Assembly: GCA_022695795.1 (NCBI GenBank)
Contig: MU404071.1
Coordinates: 310,001 to 374,000, forward strand
Direction: 5' to 3'
DNA from: Biscogniauxia marginata
Lineage: Eukaryota; Ascomycota; Sordariomycetes; Xylariales; Xylariaceae
Length of the DNA stretch: 64,000 bases
The notes below the pieces were generated by a model. That model saw only the letters and a list, made by a program, of their open reading frames with translations. It was not told the DNA's origin and did no database searches. Positions 44,554 to 55,878 of this stretch are shown here, one piece after another (positions within the stretch are counted from its first letter, which is position 1; the number at the start of each line of letters is the position of its first letter). Position numbers and translations under genes: made by a program.

Positions 44554-45282
44554 TCAATATCCGGGATTGTAAGCCATTCTCTTCGCTTGCTGCCTCCAGC
44601 TGAAGCAGTCCCATACCGCAACAATGGTCTCGCCCAGCTGGATAAAAAACATGGGGATGAGGTTATACTGCCAGCCTCGCATCACATAAAGATGGCTCAA
44701 TATCTCGTCCCTCCTCTCGACCAAGTCTAGCTGCAACACGGCAGAGAACCAATTCTGTGGTGTCCACGAGTCTAGCGGGTATGGGCGTCCGTTCAGGCTC
44801 GCGGCCTGCGAGACGTCGATGGTCTGCCCCTGCCGCGCGTTGGTGACCGCGAACACGTATCCAAGAGCGCCGATACTGAGCAGGAGTGCGGGTATATTTA
44901 GGACCACCCATAAGTAGTAGAAGTAGCGGCCGAAAACTCCAAATCCGGTGGTCCGACGCTCAGACACGCTTCGGAGCAAGAGGGCAACAATACCCCCGAG
45001 TCCGATCAGCACGAAGGCGGTGCCGGCAGCCCCGTTACTAGTATGACCCTGGTCAACCAGCAAATTCTGCGGCACCCCAGCCAGAACGTGCGTCGAGCCG
45101 TTGAAGTTGAATAGGAAGTCATTCTGGGTGACGGTTCGATTTAGCCACGCGACCATGCTGCTGATAAAAGACAATTCGATGATAGAGTCGACCATGAGGA
45201 GCACGATGAAAATCTTAAGCACCAACGATGCTGCGAATTTTCGCGGCCGTTCGGTCGCGTGGTATTCCTTATTGAGCGCCAT
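44554..45282 (-). CDS. Conserved fungal multi-pass membrane protein
   Basis: Single exon, 242 aa from ATG 45282 (MALNKEYHATERPRKFAASL). Four hydrophobic segments: about 18-43 (LVLKIFIVLLMVDSIIELSF), 85-105 (GTAFVLIGLGGIVALLL), 122-148 (YYLWVVLNIPALLLSIGALGY) and a final one near 210-230 (IPMFFIQLGETIVAVW). Extracellular-type loops carry NxT/S glycosylation sequons (LNRTV, FNGST). No transporter or receptor signature is recognised. A longer start at 45336 exists but adds a poorly supported leader. Confidence 0.7.
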   Translation of the reverse strand: MALNKEYHATERPRKFAASLVLKIFIVLLMVDSIIELSFISSMVAWLNRTVTQNDFLFNFNGSTHVLAGVPQNLLVDQGHTSNGAAGTAFVLIGLGGIVALLLRSVSERRTTGFGVFGRYFYYLWVVLNIPALLLSIGALGYVFAVTNARQGQTIDVSQAASLNGRPYPLDSWTPQNWFSAVLQLDLVERRDEILSHLYVMRGWQYNLIPMFFIQLGETIVAVWDCFSWRQQAKRMAYNPGY

Positions 45283-46324
45283 AATGATGAACTTGGAGCC
45301 CCTGGGAGAGACAGAGAGAAGTAGGTCGATCCACAACCACTTTCGGCGAAGGACATCCCCCTGACTTTATGTTCGACGGGTTAGGCTGAGCCTCTGTAGG
45401 CTGACGCCATGATGATACCTAACCTGTGTATAAACTGCACTTTAGGTTTTGCCGTCTACTCGCTAGGGCTTATGCGTAGCTGACTGCGCCCATGTGCCGG
45501 AGGGTTGGACTTCGGCCTAAGAGAGTGGTAATGGTGTTCTTCTAGACCAATCTCGTAGGAACAGGTGCAGCGTCCCGACACTAAGGTCACAGCCGTATAT
45601 GCAAGGTTGGTAGCCGGTGTCATCATGCAGAAAAACCTACAAGCTATAATTAGGAAAAATAAGAAAATAGTACGGGGATTTCTTACAATAGTCCTAAGCT
45701 TTGCTCGATAATCAAGGAAATGCAAAAATCTTGCAGAACAATCTTCGGCCTAGCCACACGATTGCCTTGAACCACCGGCAGGCTGAGCAGCAAACACAAT
45801 TCAGCGTCCAAAAATGCAAAACCTCTCAATAAAGGAGGGTTATTCAGGTAACGTTAGGTATACAATGGCAAGACTCAACTTCCGAAAGTTTCCGCAAGAG
45901 CCTGCATAAAGGGCTTGTTTTATCCTCAGATCTCTGAAGGTAGGATTTCGAAGCCACTCGGGGCTCGAGTGCGCCAATTCATCGTCCTATTAATGACCTA
46001 TAATCGTTGTAGGTACATATATAGAGCTTAAGATTTAAGTACTCCTAAGCACCCGGAGCCTACATCTCTTGGCGGATGCCAGCCTTGCCCAACTAGACGA
46101 ATTCTTCGGAAGTATTAGCTATACACTGTAATAAGATACAGCATGGAGAGACCGGCGGCAATCAAGGACAGAAGAAATTATATTTATTAGCAATTGAGCT
46201 CAAGGATTACACGCGCAACTTTCGCCCGTGGGACAAGATGGTCCTTGGGATGAGAATAATACAGTCCTAACGTCCGCCCCCTAACCTCCTTCAGAGCATA
46301 AACTTAGATACGCTGCTTCGTCGA
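45283..46324. other. Intergenic spacer
   Basis: No supportable gene; the frame at 45456-45725 has no start in good context and no motif. Confidence 0.55.
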
Positions 46325-47838
46325 TCATCGGTTCTTAATCAGACGCTGCTTCTCCGTTTTGAGATTCGCTGCGATATCGACAGGGATTTTAAGGACGTTG
46401 GCGACGATATCTGCGGGCGTCAGTGCAAGCCACTGGGTCAAGGAGATATCCTCGACGCGGTCGCTCTTATAAATCTCAACCCAAATCAGGTCTTCCGTCT
46501 CTGAAATGTTTTCGATATAGTGACCTAGGGGCCGTTAGCATGATACTTTCTCATATTGGCAAGATATTATGACCTACCGCTATTGTCTGGGAACACGCCT
46601 GTGTCGCCCGCCCTGAAGTCAAAGGTCCGGGCATTGGCATTGCCTATAAAGACTGTCGCACGTCCCTGTCCTTGATGGAAGTAAAGCCATTCTTGGGCCT
46701 GAGATAAGTGTCAATAACAAGGTTCTCCACAGAAGTTCTAATTTCAAACGTACATTGGGATGCCAATGCAACTCCCGCAGACCTCCTGGTGAAAGCGTGA
46801 CGACAGTGGCGGCTATAGTGGTCGCAACAGGGAAAGTGCTAGCATCTACAATGCGAAGCGTGCCGCCGCCCCCGGGTACATCTTCAAGAGGGTGTTCCTT
46901 GGAATAGTACACATACGAGGCATTGCCCGTGAGCTCGCCATTACCACCAGTCACGTTTCTCGTGTCGATCGTTGCGTTGTTGATGTACGGATTGGGCGAC
47001 GGAACCGAGCCAAAGACCGATTCTGGGAGCCCGAAGTTCTTGGCCAAGACAGCCTTGGGAGTATGTGTAATCCAATCGTCGACGTTAAAAGTCGTCCTAG
47101 AAACTCTTAGTGCTGAATTGAGGAGAAAGTTCACCCATGACGAATGTATTACCCTACGGCGTCGAAATTACCATCATCGAAAATCAAGAGGAATTCGTTC
47201 TCGTCTTCAAGACCCTGGACGGTGTGCGCTGCACCCTTGGGGAAATACCAGATATCTCCTACTTCAAGCTTGGCAACCTGGTACCGGCCGTCCTGGTCGA
47301 CCCCAGAAATTAAGATGCTGCCTGCGTACAGATATCCCCATTCAGCCTGAAGTAGAGCAGTTAGCATAGCTACAGTCGAGAGAGGGATCCTGGGCACGTA
47401 CGACACGGTGCCAGTGAAGCTCTCGAATCGAGCCCTTGGTCAAATGCTGCTGAGCAGACGCGATGTCGCGGCTTTCCGGGAGGTCCGTCACAACTTGCTC
47501 GCGAACCCAGCCACCTCTCAGAATCCTCGTCTTGGAGTCCGAAAAGCTCCACTTGAGGTTCGGCACGACGCCATTGTCAGTGCTCTGCTGACCGAGGTTG
47601 TCGGGGTTCTGAAGATCAAGCTGATGGTTTGTACCGCCTATGGTGAGCGCAATCAGTCACTGAACGATATGTGCAGCATAAACAGAAAAAATATCATACC
47701 TGAAAAGGGAGCACCTTTGCCATTTCCATCGATCGGCTGCCCATCAGAGAAGCCACCGCCACCGCTTTGACGCTCAATCACAGAGCCACTTACACCCCAC
47801 GCGGTAAGGAGAAACGACGACACTTGCAGAGACCTCAT
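46325..47838 (-). CDS. oxdC: Secreted bicupin oxalate decarboxylase
   Basis: Six exons: 47838..47700, 47637..47402, 47346..47153, 47096..46754, 46698..46578 and 46524..46325, giving 410 aa. Signal peptide about 1-19, then a Gly-rich linker. Cupin 1: [13 protein letters not shown] with His121, His123, Glu127, and His166 in FPKGAAHTV. Cupin 2: [14 protein letters not shown] with His300, His302, Glu307, and His346 in NSGHYIEN. These are the manganese ligands of both barrels. The family converts oxalate to formate and CO2 outside the cell. The exon joining near 47153/47096 uses donor GTAATA in phase 2 to give [15 protein letters not shown]; other donors leave a stop. The ending [11 protein letters not shown] is basic. 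Confidence 0.95.
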
Positions 47839-49921
47839 TTTGACAAACGACTATACCATGAAGTTAAAGGGATATAGTTCGTTCATATTGAGACCTGGTA
47901 CGTAGAAAGGCTTCTATATATATACATATAGGGGTTCGGCCCGGAGGACCTGCGTCTAGACGATCACGTTACAGTGTGCAATGTCCGCGGGGGAAGCCAT
48001 TTTCACCCTTTTCCTTGCTTGAACCCCTGGATCGGTGACAAGGTGATATTCCAAATGATTAACACTACAGCGCTGATAAACAGAGCGTTACCCCGAAAAT
48101 ACCCAGTAACTGTTGACATTTCGTGCTTCTCGATGTGGCGTCCCATGCCGCTCCTGCGGGGGAACCGCCTATGATCAGCCGCCTTTGCTACAAACATCAT
48201 CTATATCAAAATAACGCCATGTCTTGGCGATGTTGTCAAAAGCAACATAAACCAGCCTACAAGTAATTTTAGATTGATACCATTAACGCCCAAAATGACG
48301 GGAAAGGGGGCATGTATTGCAGCATCTCGAGCTTAATCCGACTTATAAGTCCACAAGAAGGCATTCTTGCGACATATGGCAATATAATTTTACCCACAAT
48401 ATATACCTAGAGACAGCGATACATATGTGCAGAAGGTGCTATTAATATGCATGTCAAATTCATAACAATTATTCATGTTCTATAGATGATTGTATAAGAG
48501 TTTGTCATGACTCGTCAAGATAGACGTGACTGGCAGCATGTGATATACAATACCTTCCATGTTACATTAGACCCTGCGTCAAGGTCTGGAATGCGACTAA
48601 ATAATAACATGGTAGGGCATTCTTTTTCCGTACGAGTTCAAACTGGGAAGACGTCTCGACCTGGGTCTTCACTATACATTACTGGGAGAAATGTTTGGCG
48701 GACTACGCCACAGTTGAATATCGATTCTTGTGAATAACCATTGAGCAAATATGAGCTTAAAATAAACTTAGCAGTTGGTTAACCAAACAGATTGAAATCT
48801 AAGACCTTGCATAAAATAGGACATGAGATTCAAGAAGCATGAGCCTAATAGCTACTATCTGAAAAACTATCGGTTTTGTCGGATATTAAGAAAGACTAGT
48901 TACACAGTATGCTACTGTACGAATTTCTTCTAATAATATCTGTACTTAGAATTTAAAGGATTCTCATCCTAGCTGAGATCCATTGGTTGTGGAAATAAAT
49001 TAGCGAGCTTCATCGTCAACGGCTCTGTTCTCAACTTATCAATACTATGATATCTTCGAGCGAACGTCGTGGCATGCATACAATACCCAAACCCGTATTG
49101 ATATTTATAGTGCCGGGGCCACTCACCAGTCTCACAATAGCTCGAGTTACTATGTACATTAAAGCACGAACCTCAAGTCTACAGATTACCAATAGACTTC
49201 CAAAACTGGTGCTGAATTCTATAGATCGCGAGACACGATCTCTCACCGCTAGTTTTGCGACGTGTTTGCTCATATGTGTACCAAATTGGTGATGGACAAC
49301 TCGCAAGTTTAATCTGTCTGTCTGTTTGTCTACATATCCATAGCTCACCTTCTTACGGCGGTTAAGGAACAGCATGGCCATACATCCGACGTCCCTGTCT
49401 ATCTACCACCTCCCCCTCCTGAGCCAAATGCTTTGTAGTGGCACGGGATTCTCTTCCGAGACTAAGAGGCTGTTTGCCTGGGATTGACAGACAGGCCAAC
49501 CAATCATGCTGCAATTATACCTTCACACGTAGAAAAGCTAACGAGAGATAGAGATGTAATGTTCAAAACCAGGGAATTAGTCTACTGAACTGTAGCCGTG
49601 CTGTACGAATCCCGCGTTCAAACATGTGCGGAGAAGAGGTCTGTTGGAATAACAATTCACATGAGACGAGTAGTTGATATACACAACATGCTAGCAATTA
49701 TGACTAGGTTATCAGGCCACCGTATAAATATAGGGTAAATCATAATCGATTACTGGTAGGTAGCTAGGTAGGTAGAGAACTCTAGCTGGACGTCTATGAA
49801 CAAAGTGAAATACTGAGTCTGGGAATCATCCTCTATGCTAATACTAGAAAGGAAAAAGAAGAAAAAAGGCAAACGAGAGACCGGGCTGCAATTGGCATGT
49901 GAACTTTCGCGTACCCTAGTC
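47839..49921. other. Promoter of oxdC and gene-poor spacer
   Basis: The first 100 bp hold the oxdC TATA-like element. Beyond that, AT-rich sequence without a convincing gene; the 48507-48737 and 49031-49381 frames are isolated and motif-free. Confidence 0.55.
47915..47930 (-). promoter_or_regulatory. TATA-like element upstream of oxdC
   Basis: TATATATATACATATA-type run about 77 bp upstream of the oxdC start, at the usual distance for a fungal TATA box with a short 5' UTR. AT-rich runs are frequent here, so support is modest. Confidence 0.35.
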
Positions 49922-52900
49922 CTAATAGACTTCTAGCACGTATCTCCCGTCCTCCTTGAGGCGGTCGATCTCCTTCTTGGCATCGACCTTCTTGCCGCTC
50001 ATCTTGGCTTCGGTGGCAATAGCCTCCATCAGCACGTCGGTAACGTCAGGAACCGGCCACGTGGGTCCGCAGAGGTAGAACGAGCCCTCCTGTTTTATAT
50101 ACGCCTTGATGACGTTGCCCATGGTCTGGCGCATCCGATCCTGGATATAGATTTTCTGGGGCTGGTCTCTAGAGAACGCGGCACCCAGCAAGGTGACGAC
50201 GCCCGCGTCGAGATAAGCCTCCCATTCCTCACCGTAGAGATATTCCTCGCGCTGATGACGCGATCCGAGGTATAGGAGGATAGATCCAATTTCCTTTCCT
50301 TGCGCCTTCTGCATCGCACGGTATTGGATGAAGGCTCGGAAAGGAGCAAGACCGGTACCGAGACCAGCCATGATGAGAGGAGCATCATCACGGGTCGGCA
50401 GTTTCATGACGGAGGGCTTGACAGAGGCGGTGACTGCAGCTCCGACTGGCAAACGGCTCAGATAATGTGTAGCTTGACCGTAACGTGTTCGTCCCTTACT
50501 ATCAATCCAGTCTACTACAACAATCATGAGGGCGACTGCGTTCGGAGTCACGGCTTGGGCTGAGGCAATAGAGTATTCACGGCGTTTCAGGGGCCCAACC
50601 AGGCGGGCAAGATCCGGGAAGCTAGGGCGAGCAGACCTGAACTCGTCAAATATGTCAGCAAAGGTGACAGTGTCCACCTCTGACCGTCGCTTGAACTCTT
50701 CGGCGCCTTCTTGGGTGCCAAGAGCAGCGAGTTTCTTCTTCTCGAGATCATCGGTGGCGAACTCGGCTAGCGACTCGTAGAATCGCTTAGGAGGCTTGCC
50801 AAAGATATCGATGTTTTGGGTCAACGACTGGTAGACCGTGCGGGTCTCGACAACATCCAGGTTGTCCCTAGAAGGTACTTGAGCTAGATCATTGGCGTTC
50901 AAGCCATATGATTCGATAAATTCATTTACCAGCTCGGGGTCATTCTCGGCATGGATTCCGAGCGCCTCTCCTATCTTGTAGGTCAAACCGGAGCTTCCAA
51001 GGTCGAACTCGATATGGAAGATGTTCCGGTCATAAGTCGTAGGCGTAAGCCTACGATTCTCCTTGACATGGATGGTGTAGGTCTTAACAGTCTGGTCAGG
51101 CCGCAGGCTGATATCAGTTGCATAGGCCTCTTTGAAGACGAGACCCTTAGCAGCGGCTTGCCAATCGCTGAGCTGTAGATCTTGCTCTGCTTCTTGCTTT
51201 TCGAACGGGACAAAACTGTTGGTCTTGAGGATCTGGGGGAGGTCCTGAGAGGTATCTTCTACGGTCTCAGCCCATGATTCTGGAACCTCAACCTGCTTCA
51301 GGCACTTCTCGATAGCATCAATGCATTCTCCCAGGACAGTGGAATCAACTTCCAGCGTAGACAACTTCTCGCGGATATCGGGTCTGGCATCAAGCTTCGA
51401 GACCTTGAGGAACGCAAGTTCAACAAGTAACCTAGCCGCACTGGCATCCGATTCAAACACAGGGGAAAGGGTGGTGTCTAGCACGTAAAGTGAGATGCTC
51501 CGCCCCTGAATGTCCCTGCGAGCCGCAGGCGATAGATATTTCTCAACGTCTTCATCCTTAAAGTTTGGCAGTCTCACCACCAAGCTGCTGCCAGCCTTCA
51601 CACTCTTTGAAATCGCCACATCATTTAAGAGTTTTTCTTCGGCCACGATAACCACAACAGCTTCCTCAACAGGGTAAGGAGCATCTATAGTCTTCTTGGA
51701 GGTTCTGAGGTCAGTCCGCACAACGCCACCCTGGACCAGATTGTCGTGAGATTCATTCAAGTAAACATTGCTGGTCGAATCTCGTGACAATAGGCCACCA
51801 ACAATGGTCGGGGCGAAGCGCGCGGCTGAATCATCGACATCCCAGAACACGTACTGGTCCACAGATTCTAATTGAGGTAGCTGGATACTGATATCTGCGG
51901 GGGGCTTGCTCGTAGACTGATATAAGGTTTTGGCAAAGCTCGAGGGGGTAAAGATTTGTGATACAGGGTACTTGATGTCAGTTACTGCCGGGGTCGTAGC
52001 CCACTTGGTTGAGAACGACACGGCAGTCAAGACATCTGAGTAGAGAATGGATTGGACGGAGGCATCTGTCACAGCAGACTCATTTGCGACTTGTCCCAGG
52101 ACTGCGACATGTTGAACTGAAACGGGGAGGGACTTTATGAAAGCCTCCTCGATGAAAGGTCTATACACGCGGACGCTGACGACACCAATCTTGGCTCCAT
52201 CGGTAGCGAGCTTGGACACAACTTGCTTGGCCAACTGGGACTCGACGCTTCCGAAAACCACAAAGACAGTTTCAGCATCATCGTGGCCAACGTACTCGAA
52301 AGGCTCATAGTCGGTGCCCAGTTCATCGTTGAGGGTCTGAAGAAGCTCGAGAACCCTGCCAGCATTGTCAAGGCGCTTGTTCAGATTGTCAGCAGTCTTA
52401 GAGACCCTGTTGAAAATGTCGGCAATTCCAACTTGGCTCAGGACATCGATAACTCTCAGCGTCTCGCGAGATGTTCGGACGCCATCATAGATGTGCAAAG
52501 TAGGCAAAACCTTGGCCATCATAGTAGCGAACAGAGACATGTGCTGCGACTCGTAGGTCGAGGTACTCGAGACAAGTCCCAGCCCAAGTTCCTCGGACAG
52601 CTGTAGAGCGGTGCCATATTCAGAGACGAAGCCGACATCAGAAACGTAGTCGGCGGCAGCGATGTGCGCGACGAAAGGACTCGCAACGCCGTAAAGCAGG
52701 GCTAGTTGGTCGAGGGCAGCGCGCAAGTGGCGCAAGCTGAGCGAAGGGGCCAGGAGAGTCTGTGGGATGTGTCGCTTGCTCAAGTCGAAGTCCTTGGAGA
52801 AAATATAGCCGAGCGCAAATGCGCCAGCTCCCGAACGAGTCTGGAGAGGCAGGACGGCGGTAGGGTAGCCATGGACGTTATTCTCTCCATTCTTTGCCCA

Positions 52901-53161
52901 ATCCTTCACGGCGACGTCGAGGTCAAAAGTGTCAGGAGAGTAGGAGAAGACCTTGTCGGACAGGACATATGCGATCTGTTGAACAAGCAATTGGCCGGTA
53001 ACGTAGGTAGGGCCGGATATCGAGGAGAGCGAGACGGGCTGGCCGAACGGCAGACTCGACGACTGCTTGGTGAACTCGGCACGGCTGGCCTTAGTGGCGT
53101 CGGGCGTGGTGATCTGGTCGGCCAGAGCACCGCCGCTGCTTTCGGATTGCTTCAATTGCAT
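49922..53161 (-). CDS. MET10: Sulfite reductase (NADPH) flavoprotein alpha subunit
   Basis: Single exon, 1079 aa, close to the length of yeast Met10. The N-terminal two thirds are the pyruvate:ferredoxin-oxidoreductase-like part of fungal Met10 (ALGYIFSKDFDLSK, VFVVFGSVESQLAKQVVSKL, WDVDDSAARFAPTIVGGLLS). The C-terminal third is a ferredoxin-NADP reductase module: FAD-binding RREYSIAS at about residue 860, the pyrophosphate loop GLGTGLAPFRAF at about 932, and NADPH-binding YLGSRHQREEYLYGEE and FYLCGPT near 1025. It passes electrons from NADPH through FAD to the siroheme beta subunit for sulfite-to-sulfide reduction in assimilation, in the cytosol. No intron detected. Upstream pyrimidine/purine-rich tracts suggest the promoter. 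Confidence 0.96.
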   Translation of the reverse strand: MQLKQSESSGGALADQITTPDATKASRAEFTKQSSSLPFGQPVSLSSISGPTYVTGQLLVQQIAYVLSDKVFSYSPDTFDLDVAVKDWAKNGENNVHGYPTAVLPLQTRSGAGAFALGYIFSKDFDLSKRHIPQTLLAPSLSLRHLRAALDQLALLYGVASPFVAHIAAADYVSDVGFVSEYGTALQLSEELGLGLVSSTSTYESQHMSLFATMMAKVLPTLHIYDGVRTSRETLRVIDVLSQVGIADIFNRVSKTADNLNKRLDNAGRVLELLQTLNDELGTDYEPFEYVGHDDAETVFVVFGSVESQLAKQVVSKLATDGAKIGVVSVRVYRPFIEEAFIKSLPVSVQHVAVLGQVANESAVTDASVQSILYSDVLTAVSFSTKWATTPAVTDIKYPVSQIFTPSSFAKTLYQSTSKPPADISIQLPQLESVDQYVFWDVDDSAARFAPTIVGGLLSRDSTSNVYLNESHDNLVQGGVVRTDLRTSKKTIDAPYPVEEAVVVIVAEEKLLNDVAISKSVKAGSSLVVRLPNFKDEDVEKYLSPAARRDIQGRSISLYVLDTTLSPVFESDASAARLLVELAFLKVSKLDARPDIREKLSTLEVDSTVLGECIDAIEKCLKQVEVPESWAETVEDTSQDLPQILKTNSFVPFEKQEAEQDLQLSDWQAAAKGLVFKEAYATDISLRPDQTVKTYTIHVKENRRLTPTTYDRNIFHIEFDLGSSGLTYKIGEALGIHAENDPELVNEFIESYGLNANDLAQVPSRDNLDVVETRTVYQSLTQNIDIFGKPPKRFYESLAEFATDDLEKKKLAALGTQEGAEEFKRRSEVDTVTFADIFDEFRSARPSFPDLARLVGPLKRREYSIASAQAVTPNAVALMIVVVDWIDSKGRTRYGQATHYLSRLPVGAAVTASVKPSVMKLPTRDDAPLIMAGLGTGLAPFRAFIQYRAMQKAQGKEIGSILLYLGSRHQREEYLYGEEWEAYLDAGVVTLLGAAFSRDQPQKIYIQDRMRQTMGNVIKAYIKQEGSFYLCGPTWPVPDVTDVLMEAIATEAKMSGKKVDAKKEIDRLKEDGRYVLEVY

Positions 53162-54691
53162 GCTGAGGTTGTCCCTAGGGTTCCTGGGGTTCCTAGGGAG
53201 ACGGGGCCCGGAGGAATCTGGGGGTTCCTGTAGACAAGGATATAGTAGATTAGATCAGGCGGAATGGAGGGTTCGGTGATCGCGAATATGAAATCGGGGT
53301 CCTAGACGATGACGGGTTTCCTATCTATCCGTCTGCTTCGTTGCGTCCAGGCGATCAGACAAGACGAGGCCAGGTTTTCTGATCTCTCTTCCTTACCAAT
53401 TGCGACGCAATGCGAAACGCGACTTGATGACAGACGATACCTTTGAGACCAAGGTACACACTAAGAGGGAGAGGAGGGAAGAGAGGCGAAGGACTATTTA
53501 GAGAAAAGAGAAAAAGAAAAAAAAGAATCGACCTACCTCTCCGCCGAAGACGCCGAAGACGGACCATACTTTGGTCGAGATCATATTCCATATTGTGCCG
53601 GCAAACGGTTGTCGGTGCGGCTCGACGGCGCTCGACGGCGTGCGACAGGTTGAAATGCTGAAGTGGACGGAGTGTTTGGAGATTCGCATTTGAAGACGAC
53701 AATCACGCAATCTCTGGCTAATCCCTGGCTGGCCTAGCGCCGATTCCTAGGCCACCTCTGCCGAATCACCGTCCAGACAGCCGCCGTCGGCGTCTTGAAG
53801 GGGGAAGAAGTTTCAGTAAGAAGGTTTGAATCTAGATCCCGTCCACTAAACTCAATTCCGAGATATCTCCACTCTTTAAACCAACAGCAATCAGCGCTAC
53901 ATGTATGTACTAGATACAATTGATATACACAATCATAAGAAGTAGGTAGGTAACCTTGAGGTGTATGCTCGTGGGAAATCAGTAGATCAATGGAATTGAG
54001 AAAGAGGGAAGAGAGTAAAGAAAACGGAAATGAAAATAAAAATGACGAAACTAAACAAGAGGAGGGAACAGCACGGACTTGTTCTTTTCGATGCTAATTG
54101 GTTACTGTTGTTTATGTACCTACTTTAAAAGACGGCCTATAACGATTTAAATGATTGTCTATTACATAACTCTCTGTGATTACATCATGTGTGCCTACGC
54201 GTGTCAATGTACATGCATACCTAGGTACATACATATGTAACCAGCTGACAAGAGTTACTTAATCACAAGTCCTTTTTCATACATTAACTAAAAGGTCATT
54301 AAACCTGCAAAGCTTACAGCATCTACGAGGAGTTCAATTCAGGCTGAAGACCCATCTTACGGAGCGAAGTCAAAGAAGAAGAGATCTAAATCCCCGAGTG
54401 TTTATATACGACATATTTTCCTCGCTGGGAACTAAAACGCAGTGGAGTAAATATATACAACCCACTGAGAGGGAGAGTTATCATGTCAAAAGAAAAAAGT
54501 ATTTACAGAAAAATACGTCCCGTCCAAATTTCCATATACCGCTTTCCATATTGCCAGAAGCCAGTCAATTCACGATGGCCACGTTTCCTCACATCCTCCT
54601 CTCAACAAATTTATTTTTGCTTGGTGTTGGAACAGTCATATTGAAAGGGAAAAAATTCCAATAATGGCTGCACTTATTCCTAAATCACTGC
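53162..54691. other. Intergenic spacer
   Basis: Upstream of MET10: GA/CT-rich tracts at 53465-53530 (promoter/5' UTR-like). Further left is the 3' flank of the pectate lyase gene. No gene seen. Confidence 0.55.
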
Positions 54692-55878
54692 TTAAAAGGT
54701 CAGCGTCTGCCCGGAAACACCGACGACCGAAGCCTTGACGTTGGCGGACCCGAGCAGGGTGTAGTCGTACGGGACCTCGGTGAGGGTGCCCTCGGGGGCC
54801 GAGTTGACGGAGCCACCGAGATCGACGTCGTTGACGACGGCGTAGCCCACCTCGTCGCTGTCCTGGCTGATGATGGCCTTCTCGACCGAGTCGACGAACA
54901 CGGTGCTCTCGACTAGTACCTGGGCGCCCTGGCGGGTGTTGATGCCGCTGATGAGGATGTTCTCGTAGTACGAGTTGAAGATGTGGCCCGTGCCGAAGCG
55001 GATCGACGGTGCTCGGCTGCTGATGTTGGACCAGTGGTTGTTCGCGTACGTCACGTGCAGATGCCCCGTGTCCTCGTCAGCATTGTTGTCCGAGTGCCCG
55101 ACCAGAGACGCCTTCCACTGTTTTCGCCGCATTAGTATCACATCTAGTTTTCTCAACCCTTCCAAAGAGGGGACAAAGGAGCGGTTTTGTAACTCACGTG
55201 GTCGTGGAAGTAGCTGTTGGAGATGGTAACCCATTCCGACCCGTGGTTCACGTCCAACAGTCCATCGTAGTAATCCTTGTCGTGGTCGAGGTTGCTCGAC
55301 AGATCGAGGTGGTCAGCCCAGATGTTGCTCGATGCTTGGATAGTAATGGCGTCGCCCTGCGCAGCAAGGACTTCCGAGATCTTCAAGTTGCGAAGGATGA
55401 CGTTGGAAGCCTCCCTGACCGTGAGACCAACACCTTTGATACCTTGGAGCGGGTCAGCGAGCACGAATTACTGGTTGTCGGAATTAATAAACTAACTGGA
55501 GTTGGGGAGACCAATAATGGTCTTGTCGCTAGCAACGCGGACCTTGGTGTCACCGGTGATGGTGCCTTGCACAGCGATGACCAGCTTCTCGTCAGATTCG
55601 ACGGCAGCCGTGAATGACGCTAGATCCGAGACAGTTGTAGTAGCACCACCTGCGCCCCCAGTAGTTCTAGGCAGAAAAGGAATAATCAGCATGCATCAAT
55701 CTTTCTTCGGTTTAACAAGGACATACCCGCCATTCTGGCTGGCGTATCCGATATCTGCGGCGTCCGTAATGCTCGCCCTCTTCTGGACCGTGCGGGCATC
55801 TAGGGGCTCATTCTCGGTGGGAGTCGGCACGGCGACGACAGAGCTAGCTAGCAAGGCTATGGCAGCAGTGAACTTCAT
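54692..55878 (-). CDS. Secreted pectate lyase, PL1 family
   Basis: Four exons: 55878..55727, 55666..55497, 55442..55198 and 55117..54692, giving 330 aa. Signal peptide about 1-17 (MKFTAAIALLASSVVAV) then a short propeptide ending in KR. Parallel beta-helix landmarks: GGAGGATTTVSD, TIIGLPNS, NVILRNLKIS, NIWADHLDLSS, HDKDYYDGLLDV (calcium-binding acidic residues), WVTISNSYFHDHWKASLVGH and SRAPSIRFGTGH with the catalytic-type arginines 224 and 229. It cleaves polygalacturonate by beta-elimination outside the cell, dependent on Ca2+. The donor of intron 2 (GTTAGT) is slightly unusual but keeps phase. Confidence 0.94.

Noticed and set aside
48507..48737. 76-codon plus-strand frame with an ATG
   Set aside because: Isolated in AT-rich sequence, no motif, no neighbouring exon signals.
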